This document shows, piece by piece, positions 42,661-53,873 of a stretch of 64,000 nucleotides of DNA (positions within the stretch are counted from its first letter, which is position 1; each line of letters starts with the position of its first letter). The notes under the pieces were generated by a model. That model was not told where the DNA came from, did no database searches, and saw only the letters and a program-made list of their open reading frames with translations. Source of the DNA: Temnothorax longispinosus (Eukaryota; Arthropoda; Insecta; Hymenoptera; Formicidae); NCBI RefSeq assembly GCF_030848805.1, contig NC_092360.1, positions 496,001 to 560,000 of the forward strand, written 5' to 3'. The position numbers were made by a program, and so were the translations under genes.

Positions 42661-44312
42661 ATGTTCGCGTTCCTCCGACAAGAAATAGAAGAAAAATGCG
42701 CAATCCTTCAACTCGGTAACGCATACAATAAATTAGGTAAATAAATGTCCGTGTAATGCGCGATTTTTCATCGTTAAATCTTACTGTTTATACAGAAACG
42801 ATAACGGCCGAACCCGCTACAAGTATGAATATTAGTAAGAAATTTTTGGACGTTCTACAATTGTCGTTTGAGGTAAAGTACATGGATGAAGATATCAAAA
42901 TTGCTAAGAAGAGAAAAAAAATCAAAGCGATAAAGGAGAAAATGAACGTATTATATCAGAATGTAATGGATGTTTCAAGGGACTCAAAATTTGATGATAT
43001 TGTTGCTTTATCGAATGCTTATTATAACATAGGCTTAGAATATATTCCTTCTACGGATACTGACGATCTAAATACCGCTACGACACATTTTTCAAGATGT
43101 TTGGAACTGTTGAAAGGAAAATATTTTGACCGTAAAACTATATTGACATCTATAGGTGCACTTAACGAATCGAATTCAGTTCATGTGAGAGTAAGCAAAA
43201 ATAAGTGTACTCATAGATTCTTGAATTCAGCATTGGAAATATATTTGAAATACACACTGAGGGATAATTGCCCTGATCCCATCCACATAGCAAGTCTTGT
43301 TGGTATTAAAGAAAAAGAATTTAATCCTAGAATTATCTTGGAAACTTTGCATCATACAACTTTACAAGACTTAGGACTTCAATATCTTGCAAGGTCGAAA
43401 GATAAGCACAAATTTGTAATATATATGTACAGGATTTTAAACATTCGACTGACAAACATGGTAGCTGACAAAACAAAATTTGATGAAAAGTGTCTTGATA
43501 TGGCTGTAACCTTATTTGATCTGTCTAGATACTTTCTAGCAAACGGTCGTTTCGCTGAAGCTAGAAGTCACATTGCTGTTGGAGATTATGTAATATGTAG
43601 ATTTATTGTAGATAGACTGGAACCAGCAAAGAAAGAAAATAAAGATTCTTCTCACTTGTATGAAAGTTATAATTATGCCTTTGCTCTTAGTTCTAAATCT
43701 TGGGGTTCCTATGGAGTTTCTCTTTTACGTTTCTGGAAGGAAAAATTCTCACAGAATAAGGAAAACAAATCTAAGATACAAGATATTGTGTCAAAATTAG
43801 AAATAACATCTGGGGAGCTACATTTAATATTTTCTAGTCTAGACAAAGAATTGAAACGCACAACTATTAGTTTCACAGAAACAAGTATATTAAATTTTTC
43901 TGATGCCAAATCGATTTTTAAAAAAACTTTGATGCAACTGGAATCAGCGAAGAAATATTTTACTGTAGACACTAACATTGTAATATATGCAAAAATAACA
44001 CTTAAAATTTCGGATACATATAAATATTTTGCAGATTTTGAAGAACGAAGAGATAATCAAATAAAACTGCATAAACAACGAGTAAAGTGTTTAGAGGACG
44101 CTTGTAAGAATTTTCGTACAACAATTCGGAGTGACAGAGAATTACAAATCTACAAACGGATTTGGTACGAAATGGTAACTTCATGTTCCAAGATTATGGA
44201 TTTAATGATGGAGGAAACATATTACGACGAATCATTTGAAGAGACGTCAATGAAAGCTAAGCAATATGTGAAAATAATCGCTGAAAATATCAATTTTTAT
44301 TTAAATGTGTAA
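42661..44312 (+). CDS. KBP-family copy 2 (KIF-binding protein-like, 2 exons, 523 aa)
   Basis: Exons 42661-42715 and 42796-44312; the split codon makes Glu. The N-terminus is MFAFLRQEIEEKCAILQL. The layout matches the KBP (KIFBP/KIAA1279) family of helical TPR-like proteins that bind kinesin motor domains: LFDLSRYFLANGRFAEARSH, then SWGSYGVSLLRFW, then LNFSDAKSIF, AKKYF, and FEERRDNQIKLHKQRV near residues 430-450. Human KBP shows the same order (NKLCFMEARHCL, EAKEFF, ETDMERRCKMHKRR) but is longer, about 620 residues. It was named by these motifs, not by a search. First 270 residues are nearly identical to copy 3. Kinesin binding is unproven for such diverged copies. Confidence 0.75.
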
Positions 44313-44674
44313 ACTTTTTTGTTAATGTTTAGTCCTTTTTAAAATTTGTACGCTTCTCATTATTTGTGACTATGCATTAGAGAATATTATTTGAATGCAT
44401 TCCTTTATCGTATATAAACATATAATAAAAAACATGATTCGTATTTATAAAATATCTTTCCATTAATTACTTGTATTAAATATGACTGAGAATAAATATA
44501 ATTAAGAATAAATCATTCTTATTATTTTTATATGATAGACATACATGTAAAAATATTATTCTTATATATTTAGTATAATTGTGAATAACATACAATCATA
44601 TAAGATTATATATATTATATTCATTATATTGCATATATGTATGTCACAATAAAAGCACTGAAATCAATGAATAA

Positions 44675-44677
<3 letters not shown>

Positions 44678-44716
<39 letters not shown>
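44678..44716. repeat. (TA)n microsatellite 3' of KBP copy 2
   Basis: About 19 TA units in the AT-rich spacer between copies 2 and 3. The rest of 44313-45180 holds the conserved KBP 3' flank and no other recognised feature. Confidence 0.85.
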
Positions 44717-44720
<4 letters not shown>

Positions 44721-45182
44721 TTAGTAGTCAATGTATGCATTTACCAGTAAATGTATATATTCATTAATTTTATGTTTCAAATTTATATCTTTTAATAAGC
44801 ACCATCATTATATCACAGTGATATAGATTGGGTTAGGTTTTTTGGGATGGATGGCACAACCCCCTTACTGCTCTATTCCACTACTCTAATATTTATAAAT
44901 TAGAGCTCTTGTAAGTGTGTGTGTATATGTACATTTTACATTTACTGAATTTCACGCTTTTACTGTAACATATACATTATGTATATTTGTATGAGAATAT
45001 TTTTTATTATTAAAAATTACATAAGGTTATATAAATAATATATAAATAAATTTATATAAATATATAATCTTATTTATAAACAGACAAATTGTATACATTA
45101 TCATGTTCGTAGAACTATGTGAAAAAAATTTTAGACAAAGAAATTGGATTTTTAAAATAATTTATTCTATGGCAACAGACTC

Positions 45183-45337
45183 CAAGAGTATATTATCTCT
45201 TAATGGAAGCTTTCCAGCAAGCGACACAAGTATCGTTTTATCTTTGTTACTTATTGCCAAAAAAGAAAGATAGAACGATGTTTGTGTCAACTTGTATCAA
45301 CTTGCTGGAAAGCTCCCAATATACTCTTAAGAGTATA
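45183..45337. mobile_element. Hairpin MITE, KBP copy 2-3 spacer, first of three
   Basis: AGAGTATATTATCTCTTAAT and GAAGCTTTCCAGCAAG at the left pair with CTTGCTGGAAAGCTCCCAAT and ATACTCTT at the right. Imperfect arms of about 45 bp. It directly precedes the next element. Confidence 0.6.
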
Positions 45338-45341
45338 AGGG

Positions 45342-45497
45342 CTCAGACACAATGACAAAAATAAGGAATAAGATAAAGGAATAAGGAATAAGGGAATGTC
45401 GCATCCACTTCAGTACACGTACATTAAAGTGAGATGCAACATGCCTTATTCCTAATTCCTTTATCTTATTCCTTATTCCTCTCATTGTGACTGAGCC
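45342..45497. mobile_element. Hairpin MITE, KBP copy 2-3 spacer, second of three
   Basis: GGGCTCAGACACAATGACAA at the left pairs with CTCATTGTGACTGAGCC at the right, with arms rich in AAGGAATAAG. Flanked by TAA on the left and TTA on the right, in the manner of the palindrome elements. Confidence 0.7.
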
Positions 45498-45500
45498 TTA

Positions 45501-45652
45501 TGAGTCTGGCCAATTTGACAAATAACGGTGGCTACGTTTAAAAACAATGCACTCTAGGTTCGTTTTGACGCTTGTTTTTATATTTTGGATTGGTTCTGCC
45601 ATAGTTTGTCAACACACAGCCAATCAGCACACAGTCGATCAGTGGCCAGACT
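45501..45652. mobile_element. Hairpin MITE, KBP copy 2-3 spacer, third of three
   Basis: GAGTCTGGCCAATTTGAC at the left pairs with CAGTGGCCAGACTC at the right. TTA lies on both sides, the left one shared with the preceding element. Internal GGATTGGTT and AGCCAATCAG words again give CCAAT boxes. It ends about 320 bp upstream of the KBP copy 3 start codon. Confidence 0.7.
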
Positions 45653-45976
45653 CTTACTTGAAGGTCTCTAGGTGGGATCTTATGTCTCTTTTGGAAAACT
45701 TATCGATATCCAATGTCCGGTATGCAATTCGATATCCTATAGGAGAACACGCTAGGGACCTTAGGTAAAAATAATTTTTATCCCTACAAAAATATGTCTT
45801 TCTATTGGATATCAGACATGTAAACCCCCTCCAATTTTTATACATAGCACGTGTATGGCACGTGTATGCGGAAATCCCCCATCCGGATTAGATAGAGAAC
45901 GATCGATAAATGTACAAGCTAAAACAAATTTATAAATTTATACTGCAAATTGTTTTCATATCAATATCGAGCAATA

Positions 45977-47637
45977 ATGTTCGCGTTCCTCAGACAAGTA
46001 ACGGAAGAAAAACAGGCAATCCTTCAACTCGGTAACGCATACAATAAATTAGGTAAATAAATGTCCGTGTAATGCGCGATTTTTCATCGTTAAATCTTAC
46101 TGTTTATACAGAAACGATAACGGCCGAACCCGCTACAAGTATGAATATTAGTAAGAAATTTTTGGACGTTCTACAATTGTCGTTTGAGGTAAAGTACATG
46201 GATGAAGATATCAAACTTGCTAAGAAGAGAAAAAAAATCAAAGCGATAGAGGAGAAAATGAACGTATTATATCAGAATGTAATGGATGTTTCAAGAGACT
46301 CACAATTTGATGATATTGTTGCTTTATCGAATGCTTATTATAACATAGGTTTAGAATATATTCCTTCTACGGATACTGACGATCTAAATACCGCTACAAC
46401 ACATTTTTCAAGATGTTTGGAACTGTTGAAAGGAAAATATTTTGACCGTAAAACTATATTGACATCTATAGGTGCACTTAACGAATCGAATTCAGTTCAT
46501 GAGAAAGTAAGCAAAAATAAGTGTACTCATAGATTCTTGAATTCAGCATTGGAAATATATTTGAAATACACACTGAGGGATAATTGCCCTGATCCCATCC
46601 ACATAGCAAGTCTTATTGGTATTAAAGAAAAAGAATTTAATCCTAGAATTATCTTGGAAACTTTGCATCATACAACGTTACAAGACTTAGGACTTCAATA
46701 TCTTGCAAGGTCGAAAGATAAGCACAAATTTGTAATATATATGTACAGGATTTTAAACATTCGACTGACAAACATGGTATCTAACAAAACAAAATTTGAT
46801 GAAAAATGTCTTGATATGGCTTTAACTTTATATGATCTGTCTAGATACTTTCTAGTAAACGGTCGTTTCGCTGAAGCTAAAAGTCACATTGCTATTGGAG
46901 ATTATGTGATATGCAGATTTTATGCAGATAAATTGAAAATGACAAAGAAAAAAAATAGAGATTTTTCCCATTTGTCTGAAAGTTATGATTATACTTATGC
47001 CAATAGTGCCAAATCTTGGGGTTTCTATGGAGCTTCTCTTTTACGTTTCTGGATGGAAAAATTCTCACAGAATAAAGAAAACAAATTTTCCGAGATAGAA
47101 GATCGTATGTCAAAATTAGAAATAAAATCTGAAGAGACAAATTTAATATTTTCTGATTTACTAGAGAAAGAATTGGAAAATTTAACTATTGAGATCACAG
47201 AAACATGTATATTAAATCTTGCTGATGCCAAATCAGTTTTTGTAAAAACTTTGAGACTACTTGAAAAAGCGAGGGAATATTTTATTGCAGACACTGACAT
47301 CGAAAATTACGCGAAGATAACACTTAAAATCTCGGATATATACAAATATTTAGCAAGTTTTGAAGAACAAAGAGATAAACAAATAAAACTACATAAACGG
47401 CGAGTAGAATGCTTAGAGGAAGCTCGTAAAAAATTTAATAGAATAACTGAGCATGATAGAGAATTACAATTCTACAAACGGATTTGGTACGAAGTGGTGA
47501 CTTCATGTTCCACGGTTATGGATTTAATGGTCGAGGAAACATATTACGACGAATCATTTCAAGAGATGTCAATGAAAGCTGATCAATATGCGAAAATAAT
47601 CTCAGAAAATATCGGCTTTTATTTAAATATAGTTTAA
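45977..47637 (+). CDS. KBP-family copy 3 (KIF-binding protein-like, 2 exons, 526 aa)
   Basis: Exons 45977-46031 and 46112-47637. N-terminus MFAFLRQVTEEKQAILQL. From the end of exon 1 through the intron and about 270 codons it is almost identical to copy 2. From about 46.8-46.9 kb onward it follows copy 1 instead (FYADKLKMTKKK, FSHLSESYDY, EITETCILNLADAKSVFVKT), so it is a mosaic. Family hallmarks are intact: SRYFLVNGRFAEAKSH, SWGFYGASLLRFW, AREYF, KQIKLHKRRVECLE and a C-terminal YAKIISENIGFYLNIV. Function is inferred from the family only. Confidence 0.75.
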
Positions 47638-47853
47638 TTTTTTTAATATTTAGTTCTTTCTAAGATTTGTACGTTTTTCATTATTTGTGACTATGCATTG
47701 GAGAATATTATTTGAATGCATTTCTTTATCATATATAAACATATAAAAAATATGATTCATGATTTAAAAAATAGCTTTCTATTAATTATCTGTATTAAAT
47801 GTGACTTAAGAATAAATAATTATTGAATGTCATGTTCCTTAATATTTTCATAT

Positions 47854-47864
47854 GATAAGACATA

Positions 47865-47924
<60 letters not shown>

Positions 47925-47929
47925 TTATC

Positions 47930-47958
<29 letters not shown>
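47854..47958. repeat. TA-rich hairpin and microsatellite 3' of KBP copy 3
   Basis: GATAAGACATATATATG and CATATATGTCTTATC bracket a long TA tract, followed by a second TA and TACA run. Isoleucine/tyrosine ORFs over it are artefacts. Confidence 0.8.
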
Positions 47959-47962
<4 letters not shown>

Positions 47963-48044
47963 TACATATATACACACACATATATACATATATATATGTG
48001 TGTGCGTGTGTACAAAAATTATGAACATTATAATATCAATTTTA

Positions 48045-48430
48045 ATAGCAACAACCAAGATACAGAGATTGAACGTATATGCAAAACAGAATGTATAATT
48101 AAAGTTTTCTTAAGAGCAAGCAAACAATCGGCCGAATATTAATATAATGGATTTGAGATACATCAACAGAATTTTTTTAAATTTTCTGACTGCTCGGTAG
48201 AAAGTCTCATCTGTTTACTTTGTATTTTACATATATTCTATCTCTATCTTGTTCCTTCTGAGATTTCCTCTATCGACTGAAAATTGAAGCTTATCTTACA
48301 ATAAATAATATATCAAGTATTATTGATGAATGAGAAATATGTGGCCTCTAATTAAACTGGTATTTTTTGCAATGCCAATTTTCTTATCAATACAAGAGAA
48401 ATTTTAAATAATTAATTATAAATTAAGCGA
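48045..48430 (-). pseudogene. Decayed SLC25A16 intron fragment between KBP copies 3 and 4
   Basis: It aligns in the same orientation with about 34360-34690, part of SLC25A16 intron 3. Shared words include ACAGAGATTGAACGT, CAATCGGCC and TGCCAATTTTCTTATCA. It contains no exon sequence. 48430-49080 to its right has nothing recognisable until the conserved KBP upstream block begins. Confidence 0.75.
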
Positions 48431-49392
48431 TACACCTATTAATCGCAATTTAATTATTTCAAGCTTATGATCCATTACGATAAATGGAAAGTGTTTATCG
48501 TGTACGTAGAAATTTATGCATAATGTATACATGTATGATCGACTAATTATGAATTAATTTCATAGTAAGGTAATTCAGACTTAAGAATTAATTTTAATAG
48601 CGTGACAATAATTTGTTAATACATATAAATGTGAAGTCATATTAAGTAAGATGTTTTATAATTCCAATCCTAAAATTTACTTCTCTCAAGTTATTTTCTT
48701 TGTAGTGTTTTTATTGAAAAATTTTTTAAATTTAGATTATAGAATAGAGCTCTGTACTATAGAAGAATTTTAGCAATTCGTAATTGTTCTAAATTGTAGT
48801 AATTTTGATGTTAGATATTCGTTGAGTATTATTAATCAGTTGATAAACAGTATGACAAGGAAGATGTTTATTCCATATGATATTGCAAGAACGAGCATTT
48901 CAGCATTTGTGGACAGTTCTTATAATGATTGACAGCTACTGTATCCGAGGACAAGGTATCTTAATTTTGTATCCTTCTTTTTTAGGAAAAAACGTTCGAA
49001 AAGTAAATAACGATATTATATATATTAGTACATATATTATATACACATATAAAACACAAATAAAGAAATAAATTTGACATTTTCAGTCATTGGATGGAAT
49101 CTTATGCCCTTTTTTGGAAAATTTACTTGCGTCCAATTTTCGGTACACTATTCGGTATCCTGGGCTATAGGAGTTATTTCTAGGGACCCTAGACAATATT
49201 CTGATCCTGATCCCTATAAAATAAACTTTTCCATTGGATGTCGGAGATGTAAACTCCCACTATTTTTGTACGTAGCACGTGTATCCGGTAATCCCCAATC
49301 TAGAACATCAAGAACATTCCATAACTTGCGAGTCAGAACACGTTTTTAGAAGTTTATCCCAGGAATTGTCTTTTTATCAATATTGAGCAACA

Positions 49393-51062
49393 ATGTTGGC
49401 GTTTCTCAGACAAACGATGGAAAGAAGACGCGAGTTCCTCCGATTTGGTAAGTCATATAAATAAATAATTTAAAACAGATCGTAATAATACATCCATGTA
49501 ATAATCTTTTAATGGAAACCTTCACTATCTTTACAGAAGCAAAACCGTCCGAAAGCGCTGAAAGTATGGATATTAGTGAGGAATTTTTGGAAATTGTACA
49601 ATTGTCGTTTGACGCGAAAGAACTAAGTAAAATCGGTGAACCTTCTAAAGAGAAAAACAAAATGATTAATGAGCTACAGATCAGGATGGATATATTGCTT
49701 CATAATATCGATATTCAAACGGATGCAAAATTTGATGACGTTGTAGTTTTAGCGGCAGCTTTTTATAACTTGGGTCTAGTATATGTTAATTCTAAGGAAG
49801 ATTACGAATTACATATTGCTTTAAATTTTTTTGAAACATGTTTACATCTGTTACGAAATAAAGAGTTAGATCGTAAAGCTATACTGACGTCTATAGGTGC
49901 TCTTAACGAAATAAATTCAATTTTTGTTAAATTAGAGAAAAATAATTATATTTTTCACACATCGAAATCACCAATGGAACTGTATTTAGAGTACACGAAA
50001 GAGGATAATTATCTTGATCCTATCCATATACCAATTATTGTTGGTATTAAAGAAAAAGTGTCTAGTCCTAGGATTATCTTGGAAGAGCTACATTTTAAAA
50101 GTTTATGCGATATAGCAAATCAATATTTGATACAACCGGAAAATAAGCATGATGGATTTATAACATACATGTATAACTTATTAAAGAAGCACCTGTCAGA
50201 AGCGATATCCGAAGGAAGGCAGTTTCGAGAAGACTGTCTCAATTGGGTTTCTACTTTATTTGATATATCAAGATACTTTCTATTAAACAATCGTTTCGCT
50301 GAAGCTAGAAATCATCTTGCTACTGCAGATTATGTGATACAGAGATTTTCTGAAGAGACCTTGAAAACGATAAATCAACAAAATGAAGTATCAAGATTGC
50401 GATTTCTCTATCTATCTGATAGTTATGATTACGTTTGTGGTGTTAGCGCTAGATCTTGGGGCACCTATGGAGTTTTACTTTTACGTTTTTGGAGGGGACG
50501 ATTTTTACAGAGTAAAGATAAAAACTGTGATGTAGACAATTCAAAATTAGAAATCAAATCTTGGGAGGACTCGAGCTTGCTAATATTTTCTGACGTAGAA
50601 AAAGAAACAGAATGTATAACTAATCAGATCACACATACACGTGTATTAAATCTCGCTGATGCCAAATCTGTTTTTACAAAAATTTTGAACCATCTTGATG
50701 CAGCAAAGGAATATTTTACTGCCAATACTGACATTGAAAATTATGCAAAAATAATGCTTGATGTTTCCGCTGCGTATAAGTATTTAGCAGGTTTTGAACA
50801 AGGCAGAGATGTTCAGCTGAAACTACATAAACGACGAGTAGAGTTTTTAAAGGACGTTTGTAAGAAATTTCATACAATAATTGATACAGAATTTGTAACT
50901 TATAAACGGGTTTGGTGCGAGGTGGTAATTGCTTGTTCCACAGTTATGGATTTAATGCTCGAGGAAACGTATCATGACGAATCTAAAATAATGTCGAAGG
51001 AAGTTGATCGATATGCGAAACTGATCTTAGGAAATATTGACTTATATTTACATGTAGCTTAG
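49393..51062 (+). CDS. KBP-family copy 4, most diverged (2 exons, 526 aa)
   Basis: Exons 49393-49447 and 49537-51062, with the same intron position and phase as copies 1-3. N-terminus MLAFLRQTMERRREFLRF. It is clearly related to the others, at roughly half the residues by eye. Shared marks: LFDISRYFLLNNRFAEARNH, SWGTYGVLLLRFW, LNLADAKSVF, AAKEYF, and FEQGRDVQLKLHKRRVEFLK. Middle regions differ most (residues 40-60 and 330-360). The frame is fully open and splice sites are canonical, so it looks functional. Family assignment as for copy 2. Confidence 0.75.
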
Positions 51063-52076
51063 GTCTTTTAGAAAATATTTAGCTTTTTCTAAGATTCACA
51101 TGTTTCTCACTTGTAACATTAATTTATACTAGGAAATATTATTTTAATACATTTCTTTATTGTATAAAAGTCATATAAGAGACATGATTCATAATTTAAA
51201 AAATTGTCCTTTTATTAATTTAGCTGTATTAAATTTGCCTAAGAATAAATAATTCTTGAATGAATCATGTTTCTTACCATTTTCATGTGACAGACATGTG
51301 CCAAATATCTAACATTCTTACATTTATCATACTCTTTAACTTTATAATTAACAATAATTTACATAACGTGCAGTCATATAAAATTGCATACATTATTTAT
51401 GTGAAATTATTTTTTTTATGTGTTTTTATTACTTCTTTATATATAAGGGAGTATATAATGTTATAATGCGAGTATATAAATGTATATAATGTTATTTATA
51501 CACACATCGACAAGAGAGTGACAGTTGTGAGAATTATTAATACGCTTACAAAAATACTTAGGCAACAAGTTGGAACTTTTATACAATTTTTACTCTGTAT
51601 ATACATCCGGTAGATATAATAAATTAAAATTTTTATAAAAGGATCTTAAGAAGACGTGATATTAATTTTACATTCCTTTTATTTTTATATATTTACTCCT
51701 TTTACTTGAATATTAAATATGAATAATCATTTTGTTACAAATCACTTATAAGGTCAATAATATTATAAAGATATTTATTTTTTTTAGAGAAAATGTTTAC
51801 TAAATATATCAAAAAAATCAAGCAAAAAATATTATATAGTGAAAAATAAAATAGATTAGAGCGTTCCATGAAAATCTTATTTCTAATAGTATGTAATCAT
51901 AATAAATACATACATATAATAAATATATACATAGATATAAAAAAATGCGTTTTTATTTTGTTGGAAATTTCATTGCTTGTACTATTCTATAATGGTGCAT
52001 TCCGACACTTGCTAGATTTCTATGAAGATACCAAATATAAAAGAATAACATATTAAGCATTTTGACCCAATATTAT
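51063..52076. other. 3' flank of KBP copy 4, no further gene seen
   Basis: The first 200 bp resemble the 3' flanks of the other copies. The rest is AT-rich with only short chance ORFs. Confidence 0.5.
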
Positions 52077-52434
52077 ATCGCTCATTTGCTGCAACAATGA
52101 CATAATTAAAAAATCATCTTTTTTTAGTTATTCGTACAGGGAAAAAGGTTGTTACATGTGTATTATATTTACAGTTAAATCGACAATGCTTAATCTTCAC
52201 GAACTCACCTCTAGGGAACAGTTGTGTCTCGCTATTGTGCCATATCATTTAATTAATTATGTAGGTTGCAATACTTATCTCATTGTCAGTCTCATCATTT
52301 TAAAAGTTGCAAAAAGACTTGCCAATTCGGTATTTTAAAATACTCGTAGAAAGTTATAACAATTCAAAACTTTAAATGTGTCTCCTGAAAAAGTACAATT
52401 TTTGAGTTATGTTTGCTGCAGCAAATGAGCGATG
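52077..52434. mobile_element. Inverted-repeat element (about 355 bp)
   Basis: ATCGCTCATTTGCTGCAACA at the left pairs with TGCTGCAGCAAATGAGCGAT at the right, extending about 55 bp with mismatches. The interior has no coding capacity. Possible AT-rich target duplication. Confidence 0.6.
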
Positions 52435-53039
52435 TATATAAAATACATAATATATATTTTGTTATCAATGTGATAATATTAATAATGAACATTTCATGTG
52501 TAATAGCTAAGAACTATTTGAAACTATTTGGATTAAATAAAATTAACCTAATGTCATGTGTAGAGTAGCCTTTAGTATGCACAAATTCAGATTAATACAG
52601 GTAAAGAATTTGCTGCATTTTACAATTTTCTATCAATCAAATACATAATAAGTTATAAATAGACCAAGTGAACTCCAGACTAACAACGTTTTAATGGAAA
52701 AATCAAGCTAAACGGAAAGACAATTTTGGAGATTTTTTTTTGTCTTTTTCCTTTCTTCCTCATACTTTTCTTTACTGAAGAGAAACAGTACATACATACG
52801 TGATACATACGATTTCCAGATATCTCTTCCTTTTCCCACGTATTGTTCGGATTTTGCGCTTCACGCTAATCACGCTTGGTCCGCTTTACACGTATTCGAT
52901 GCGATCTGGAGTACTGGGTCACTGCAAAATTACATATGTCGCGCCAGAAAGTAGAAAAGCCAGAGGTCCCTGGACTGGCGGGACTCTCGCTCTCGGCCCT
53001 CGGGACGGTCGGGTACCGGTACCGGCATTACCGGCTACC

Positions 53040-53111
53040 GGGCTCTCGGGCATCCTGGTGCATCCTGGTGATCCTGGCTGATCCTGGCGGCTGGCCTGGG
53101 CTGGCCTCGGC
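53040..53111. repeat. GC-rich short tandem repeats at the gap edge
   Basis: Units such as CATCCTGGTG, GATCCTGGCTG and GGCTGGCCTGG repeat imperfectly. This sharp GC-rich island lies directly before the gap and is the likely cause of the assembly break. The preceding 52435-53040 holds no gene. Confidence 0.7.
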
Positions 53112-53611
53112 NNNNNNNNNNNNNNNNNNNNNNNNNNNNNNNNNNNNNNNNNNNNNNNNNNNNNNNNNNNNNNNNNNNNNNNNNNNNNNNNNNNNNNNNN
53201 NNNNNNNNNNNNNNNNNNNNNNNNNNNNNNNNNNNNNNNNNNNNNNNNNNNNNNNNNNNNNNNNNNNNNNNNNNNNNNNNNNNNNNNNNNNNNNNNNNNN
53301 NNNNNNNNNNNNNNNNNNNNNNNNNNNNNNNNNNNNNNNNNNNNNNNNNNNNNNNNNNNNNNNNNNNNNNNNNNNNNNNNNNNNNNNNNNNNNNNNNNNN
53401 NNNNNNNNNNNNNNNNNNNNNNNNNNNNNNNNNNNNNNNNNNNNNNNNNNNNNNNNNNNNNNNNNNNNNNNNNNNNNNNNNNNNNNNNNNNNNNNNNNNN
53501 NNNNNNNNNNNNNNNNNNNNNNNNNNNNNNNNNNNNNNNNNNNNNNNNNNNNNNNNNNNNNNNNNNNNNNNNNNNNNNNNNNNNNNNNNNNNNNNNNNNN
53601 NNNNNNNNNNN
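53112..53611. other. Assembly gap (500 N)
   Basis: Exactly 500 Ns, so probably of unknown true size. The GC-rich edges GCCTCGGC and CCTCGGCC match each other, suggesting a collapsed tandem repeat. Open frames across it are meaningless. Confidence 0.95.
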
Positions 53612-53873
53612 CCTCGGCCAGAGAGAAGAGAAAAAAGTGCTCTTCTAGTAATATTTATCGATCCCAAGCTTCAGTTTATTTTGTACTTTATTCCACTAAT
53701 TTTGTCAACACTGCGGAGTATGGCGGCGCATGGCGGCACGTGGTTTATCGCGTATACATGTTTTGCACCGGATACTGTTAAAGTTTCGGAAATGCGACGT
53801 CCACATTTCTAACTAAAAGTGAAGTATTTGTGGTAGCAATCGTGGTCTACAGTTTATAATAAATCAATCAAAT

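Noticed and set aside
52876..53781. Open frames across the second N run
   Set aside because: The frames pass through 500 Ns and GC-rich simple repeat; neither end resembles a protein.
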